Positions 1 to 5,184 of a stretch of 5,184 bases of DNA are shown piece after piece. The number at the start of each line of letters is the position of its first letter. Positions within the stretch are counted from its first letter, which is position 1. A program made the translations under genes and the position numbers. The stretch lies in contig JAADGZ010000189.1 of assembly GCA_013152045.1 (NCBI GenBank), positions 1 to 5,184 on the forward strand, written 5' to 3'. Source of the stretch: Gammaproteobacteria bacterium. Lineage in GTDB: Bacteria; Pseudomonadota; Gammaproteobacteria; UBA6429; Thiohalophilaceae. The notes under the pieces were generated by a model. That model ran no database searches and was not told the origin of the DNA. It saw only the letters and a list, made by a program, of their open reading frames with translations.

Positions 1-599
1 AACAGGCTGGTTTCCGGCCTCAGCTCTTCCAGGGTATCCATGATGTGATTCTCATCCACATTGGAAACGAAGTGAAAGCGCATGTCATGGATAGCATAGG
101 GACGCAGGGCATCGGTAACCATCTCCGGCCCCAGACTGGAGCCGCCAATGCCAAGATTGATCACATCCGTAATCGGCTGTCCCGTGACACCACGCCATTG
201 ACGCTGGCGCACCGCTTCAGCCAATTTTCGAATTTTCTTCAATTCTGTCCGGATTTCCGGCATGACATCCCGGCCATCCAGCATTACCGGTTCGCTGGAA
301 CGGTTGCGTAAAGCGGTATGCAACACGGCACGATTTTCCGTGTGGTTGATCTTCTCGCCACTGAACATGCGTGCAATCCATGTCTCCAGCCCCACTTCAC
401 GAGCAAGCTGAAATAACAACGACAGGGTTTCTTCCGTGATACGATTTTTGGAATAATCCAGCAACATATCTTCGTGTTGCAACGAAAACCTGTTGAAACG
501 TTCAGGATCCTGAGCAAACAGGTCGCGCAGATGGTGCCCACCAACGGACTCGTAATGCGCCTCTAACGCCTTCCAGGTACTCCCCATTATATTTTCCAT
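1..599 (-). CDS. pgi: Glucose-6-phosphate isomerase, N-terminal part (runs off left edge)
   Basis: This gene encodes the cytoplasmic enzyme that interconverts glucose 6-phosphate and fructose 6-phosphate in glycolysis and gluconeogenesis. Reading the minus strand from ATG at 599-597 gives 199 uninterrupted codons, about a third of the usual ~545-residue proteobacterial enzyme. Family blocks follow in the expected order: MENI at the start, LLDYSKNRITEETL (46-59), MFSGEKINHTENRAVLH (78-94), ALRNRS (96-101), DGRDVMPE (108-115), the sugar-phosphate loop GIGGSSLGP (150-158), and HFVSNVDENHI (176-186). The E. coli protein has GGSDLGP at the loop, so the Ser-Ser form is a mild variant. The catalytic Glu/His and the SKTFTT loop lie outside the window. 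The first ATG is preferred because AAGG stands 7 nt upstream and MENI aligns with the E. coli MKNI start; a second in-frame ATG is at 587-585. The gene is divergent from pgm, which supplies its substrate. Identity is very secure. Confidence 0.96.
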   Translation of the reverse strand, partial: MENIMGSTWKALEAHYESVGGHHLRDLFAQDPERFNRFSLQHEDMLLDYSKNRITEETLSLLFQLAREVGLETWIARMFSGEKINHTENRAVLHTALRNRSSEPVMLDGRDVMPEIRTELKKIRKLAEAVRQRQWRGVTGQPITDVINLGIGGSSLGPEMVTDALRPYAIHDMRFHFVSNVDENHIMDTLEELRPETSL

Positions 600-675
600 T
601 TTTGGGCCTTTTGCGTGTAATTTGTCCAGTAATAGAAACCGCTTGTCATCGACTAAAAAAGTGGACTAAGGTCTG

Positions 676-703
676 ATTCTACCGGAATCTACACATAGGT
701 GAA
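676..703 (-). promoter_or_regulatory. Possible sigma-70 promoter for pgi
   Basis: On the minus strand, TTCACC (703-698) lies 16 bp upstream of TAGAAT (681-676). The -35 matches TTGACA at four of six positions and the -10 matches TATAAT at five of six. Transcription would start near 669, giving pgi a leader of about 70 nt. The position is sensible, but matches of this quality occur by chance in AT-rich DNA. An imperfect symmetry, GATTC-N5-GAATC (675-689), overlaps the -10. Confidence 0.35.
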
Positions 704-739
704 GCGTATTTCTTTGGTAAATTTCTTTAGTCAGGCATA

Positions 740-2545
<1,806 letters not shown>

Positions 2546-2622
2546 ATTTTTCCGCAGCCCCGTGTATTTTGTGCTAAAACTAGATAGCTTAATAATATAA
2601 ATTCCAAACAGGCAGACAAAGC
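2546..2622 (+). promoter_or_regulatory. Short AT-rich pgm-glgP gap; weak internal promoter possible
   Basis: The 77-base gap shows no hairpin-plus-T-tract terminator, so readthrough from pgm into glgP is expected. An AT-rich run at 2591-2603 includes TATAAA (2596-2601), which resembles a -10 element, but no good -35 is correctly spaced (TTGTGC at 2569-2574 is 21 bp away). AGG at 2610-2612 stands 10 bases before the glgP ATG and is the likely ribosome binding site. A secondary promoter is possible but poorly supported. Confidence 0.25.
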
Positions 2623-5172
2623 ATGAGCGAAACCTATTTCAAATTTGAAGTTCGGCCCGTTATTCCGAAACAACTATCCGGTCTCAACGATCTGGCCAAT
2701 AACCTGCTCTATACCTGGGATCGCCGGGTTCGCCGATTGTTCTACCGGCTCGACGTGAAACTATGGGAAAGCTGCGGGCACAACCCTAAGGTATTCCTGC
2801 GCCGCATCGCCCAGGAAAAACTGGACCAGGCCTGCCGTGAAAATATATTTATCGAAGAATATAACCAGGTTATGTCTTCCTTTAAGACCTATCACGACAA
2901 GGTTTCTCACTCCGGAATTGATAAATACCTGGATCAGGAAAAAGATCTCATCGCCTATTTCTGCGCCGAATTCGGACTGCATGAGAGTTTCCCCATTTAT
3001 TCAGGTGGTCTGGGCATTCTCGCTGGCGATCACTGCAAGGCGGCCAGCGATCTTGGCCTGCCCTTCATCGCCATAGGACTGCTTTATCGCCAGGGCTACT
3101 TTACCCAAACCATCGACGCCGCTGGCAACCAGCTGGCGCAGAACAAATCTACCCACTTCAACGATCTGCCCGTTTCCCCGGCGCAAGACAGTGAAGGCAA
3201 GCCGCTCAAAGTCAGGGTTAAAATTGAAGATCGCAACGTCGCACTCAAGGTCTGGAAAGCCGTTGCCGGACATATCACCCTATATCTTCTCGATAGTGAT
3301 CTGCTGGAAAACAGCGAGCAGGATCGTACCATCACCTTCCAGCTTTACGGCGGTGATAACGTCCTGCGTATCCAGCAGGAAATCGTCCTCGGCATCGGTG
3401 GCGTACGCGCCCTTCGCGCACTGGGACTGACGCCTAATATCTGGCACATCAATGAAGGCCATTCAGCCTTTCAGATTCTGGAGCGTTGCCGCGAACATAT
3501 TGACGAGGGTATGGACTTTGACAGTGCCCATGAACTGGTGGCCTCCGGTACTATCTTTACCACCCATACGCCAGTGCCAGCTGGACACGATATTTTTGAT
3601 CATAATCTGATCCAGCAATACCTGGGACATTTTTCCCAGAAGCTGAACATCAGCATGGAACACTTTCTGAGTCTGGGACTAGCGCCAAACAGCGACACGG
3701 GCTTCAACATGACCACCCTCGCCCTGCGTAGCTCACGTTTCCATAATGGAGTCAGCCGCATTCACGGTACCGTCGCATCACAAATGGAAAGTGATATCTG
3801 GCCACAGATCCCGCATGAAGAAAATCCTATATCCTATGTGACCAATGGCGTACACGCGCCTACTTTCCTCGCTCCTGAATGGATCAACCTGTTCGACACG
3901 CGCTTTCGTGAATGGCGCAGCCACCTGCTGGACTCCGATTTTTGGGATTGTCTAGACAGCATTCCTGACCACCGTTTCTGGAGTCTGCATCAGGAACTCA
4001 AGTCACAGATGCTCGAATATGTAAACCGCCGCGTGGCCATACGTTGCCATCGTAACGGTTGCAGCGACATTCTCCAAAAACGCGTCACTCTCTATACCTC
4101 TCAACCAGAATCGGATGTACTGGTACTGGGCTTCGCCCGGCGCTTCGCCACCTATAAACGCGCCACCCTGCTGTTTAGTGATTCAGAACGCCTGGCCCGG
4201 CTACTAAACGACCCAGCAAGGCCGGTACTGCTGATCTTTGCCGGCAAAGCGCATCCTAACGACCTTCCCGGACAAGAACTGATCCGCAGCATTCATGAAT
4301 ATTCCCTACGCCCCGAATTTGTCGGCAAAATTCTGCTGCTCGAAGGCTACGATATGGCACTGGCGCGCAAACTCGTCAGCGGCGTCGATGTCTGGCTCAA
4401 CACCCCGGAATATCCACTCGAAGCCAGTGGCACCTCGGGGGAAAAAGCCGCCATCAACGGTGTACTCAATGTCAGTGTACTGGATGGCTGGTGGGGCGAA
4501 GGCTTTACCGGCGACAACGGCTGGGGCATTTCACCCCACGGCCAGCACTTTGATGAAAGCTATCGTAACAACGAGGAAGCCAACGACCTGCTCAATATCC
4601 TGGAACATGAGGTCATCCCGATGTTTTTTGATCGCGACAGTCATGGCTATTCAAGCGACTGGGTGAAAATGTCCAAAGCCTCGATGAAGTACTGCATTCC
4701 GAATTTCAATGCCAAACGCATGCTCATGGATTATGTGAGCAAATTTTATGGCCCGGCGAAAATACATCATGCCCGACTGTCCGCTGACAATAACAACCCA
4801 TCACAGAAATTGGCGCAGTGGAAAAAGAAAATCGCCCAGAACTGGCACGGCGTAACCATGAAACGAGTTGATGAAGTCAGCACGGCAATCACTCACGGCG
4901 AAAAGCTATCCATAAAGATCAGCGCCTTCCTTAACGGCCTGTCACCCGATGATGTCACAGTAGAATGTCTGGTCGGGAAAAAGAAACACGGCGACTTCGA
5001 CACCCGCGATAAACAGCACTTCACCTTTATCGAACAACAGGGTGAAGAATTTATCTTCTCACTGGATCTCACCCCCGCCCAGTCCGGACTCAATTATTAC
5101 AAACTGCGCATGTACCCGTATCACGAGCTGCTGGCACATCGGCATGAAACTGGATTTATGATCTGGTTGTAA
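2623..5172 (+). CDS. glgP: Alpha-glucan (glycogen) phosphorylase, GT35 family, DUF3417 type
   Basis: This 849-residue cytoplasmic enzyme uses pyridoxal phosphate to phosphorolyse alpha-1,4-glucans such as glycogen or maltodextrin, releasing glucose 1-phosphate. Residues 1 to about 110 match the N-terminal domain (DUF3417) of the short, non-animal alpha-glucan phosphorylases, with NNLLYTWDRRVRRLF (26-40). The catalytic core follows, with AEFGLHESFPIYSGGLG (115-131), WHINEGHSAF (274-283), TTHTPVPAGHD (313-323), VTNGVHAPTF (406-415) and GFARRFATYKRATLL (503-517). Next come FAGKAHPND (539-547) and the PLP site EASGTSGEKAAINGVLN (600-616) with Lys608 as the expected Schiff-base lysine, then LDGWWGEGF (620-628). 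Residues from about 735 form a beta-rich C-terminal extension, common in ~850-residue members. The protein looks complete. The ATG start is preceded by AGG at 10 nt. It lies 77 bases after pgm, which uses its product, so an operon is likely. Preferred chain length cannot be read from sequence. The E. coli-type glgP/malP is a more distant relative. Confidence 0.93.
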   Translation: MSETYFKFEVRPVIPKQLSGLNDLANNLLYTWDRRVRRLFYRLDVKLWESCGHNPKVFLRRIAQEKLDQACRENIFIEEYNQVMSSFKTYHDKVSHSGIDKYLDQEKDLIAYFCAEFGLHESFPIYSGGLGILAGDHCKAASDLGLPFIAIGLLYRQGYFTQTIDAAGNQLAQNKSTHFNDLPVSPAQDSEGKPLKVRVKIEDRNVALKVWKAVAGHITLYLLDSDLLENSEQDRTITFQLYGGDNVLRIQQEIVLGIGGVRALRALGLTPNIWHINEGHSAFQILERCREHIDEGMDFDSAHELVASGTIFTTHTPVPAGHDIFDHNLIQQYLGHFSQKLNISMEHFLSLGLAPNSDTGFNMTTLALRSSRFHNGVSRIHGTVASQMESDIWPQIPHEENPISYVTNGVHAPTFLAPEWINLFDTRFREWRSHLLDSDFWDCLDSIPDHRFWSLHQELKSQMLEYVNRRVAIRCHRNGCSDILQKRVTLYTSQPESDVLVLGFARRFATYKRATLLFSDSERLARLLNDPARPVLLIFAGKAHPNDLPGQELIRSIHEYSLRPEFVGKILLLEGYDMALARKLVSGVDVWLNTPEYPLEASGTSGEKAAINGVLNVSVLDGWWGEGFTGDNGWGISPHGQHFDESYRNNEEANDLLNILEHEVIPMFFDRDSHGYSSDWVKMSKASMKYCIPNFNAKRMLMDYVSKFYGPAKIHHARLSADNNNPSQKLAQWKKKIAQNWHGVTMKRVDEVSTAITHGEKLSIKISAFLNGLSPDDVTVECLVGKKKHGDFDTRDKQHFTFIEQQGEEFIFSLDLTPAQSGLNYYKLRMYPYHELLAHRHETGFMIWL

Positions 5173-5177
5173 AAAAA

Positions 5178-5184
5178 GGGAGGG
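5178..5184 (+). promoter_or_regulatory. Probable ribosome binding site of a gene beyond the right edge
   Basis: Directly after the glgP TAA (5170-5172) come five A residues and then GGGAGGG, which contains the strong Shine-Dalgarno core GGAGG-like GGGAGG. No hairpin lies between. This suggests that a closely spaced plus-strand gene starts within about 5-12 bases past the window end and belongs to the same operon. Its identity cannot be known from here. Confidence 0.45.

Noticed and set aside
45..544. Open frames at 45-311 (+) and 284-544 (-) over the pgi region
   Set aside because: Both are out-of-frame shadows. The correct minus-strand frame across 1-599 encodes clear PGI motifs without a stop.
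708..728. Direct repeat ATTTCTTT (708-715 and 721-728)
   Set aside because: It is short and low in complexity, in AT-rich intergenic DNA. Two copies 13 bases apart are not enough to propose a binding site.
2546..2622. Possible terminator between pgm and glgP
   Set aside because: I found no GC-rich hairpin followed by a T-run; the only small symmetry (GCTA...TAGC) is too weak.
4295..4666. 123-codon plus-strand frame inside glgP
   Set aside because: It is an alternative-frame shadow over the most conserved part of the phosphorylase, including the PLP site. Its composition (Ser, Ala and Thr rich) is typical of a shifted frame.

Overview
The window is an ordinary chromosomal stretch carrying three central-carbon and glycogen genes. 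A 5'-partial view of glucose-6-phosphate isomerase (pgi) is on the minus strand. Divergent from it is a plus-strand pair: an alpha-D-glucose phosphate-specific phosphoglucomutase (pgm) and an alpha-glucan (glycogen) phosphorylase (glgP). Base composition is near 50% GC, the genes are compact, and the PGI N-terminus closely resembles the E. coli enzyme as I remember it. This suggests a proteobacterium, most likely a gammaproteobacterium. I cannot place it more precisely without a search.

Layout: 1-599 holds the first 199 codons of pgi on the minus strand, and the gene runs off the left edge. 600-907 is a 308-base divergent intergenic region. It contains a near-consensus sigma-70 promoter facing pgm (CTGACA, 16 bp, TATAAT), a weaker candidate facing pgi, and a predicted pgm leader of about 134 nt with a small hairpin and a doubtful 33-codon ORF. 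908-2545 is pgm. The 77-base gap at 2546-2622 is AT-rich and shows no terminator. 2623-5172 is glgP. The last bases (5178-5184, GGGAGGG) look like a ribosome binding site for a further plus-strand gene just outside the window.

The three enzymes form one route. GlgP phosphorolyses alpha-1,4-glucan to glucose 1-phosphate, phosphoglucomutase interconverts it with glucose 6-phosphate, and PGI interconverts that with fructose 6-phosphate. Because the last two steps are reversible, pgm and pgi also serve glycogen synthesis. pgm and glgP are probably cotranscribed, with pgi transcribed separately in the opposite direction.

I found no mobile elements, CRISPR arrays, RNA genes, defence genes or other sign of a new system. 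The points worth a second look are modest: the leader of pgm, its start codon and weak ribosome binding site, the PGM1-like catalytic motif, the PLP-site variant in GlgP, and the likely downstream gene.
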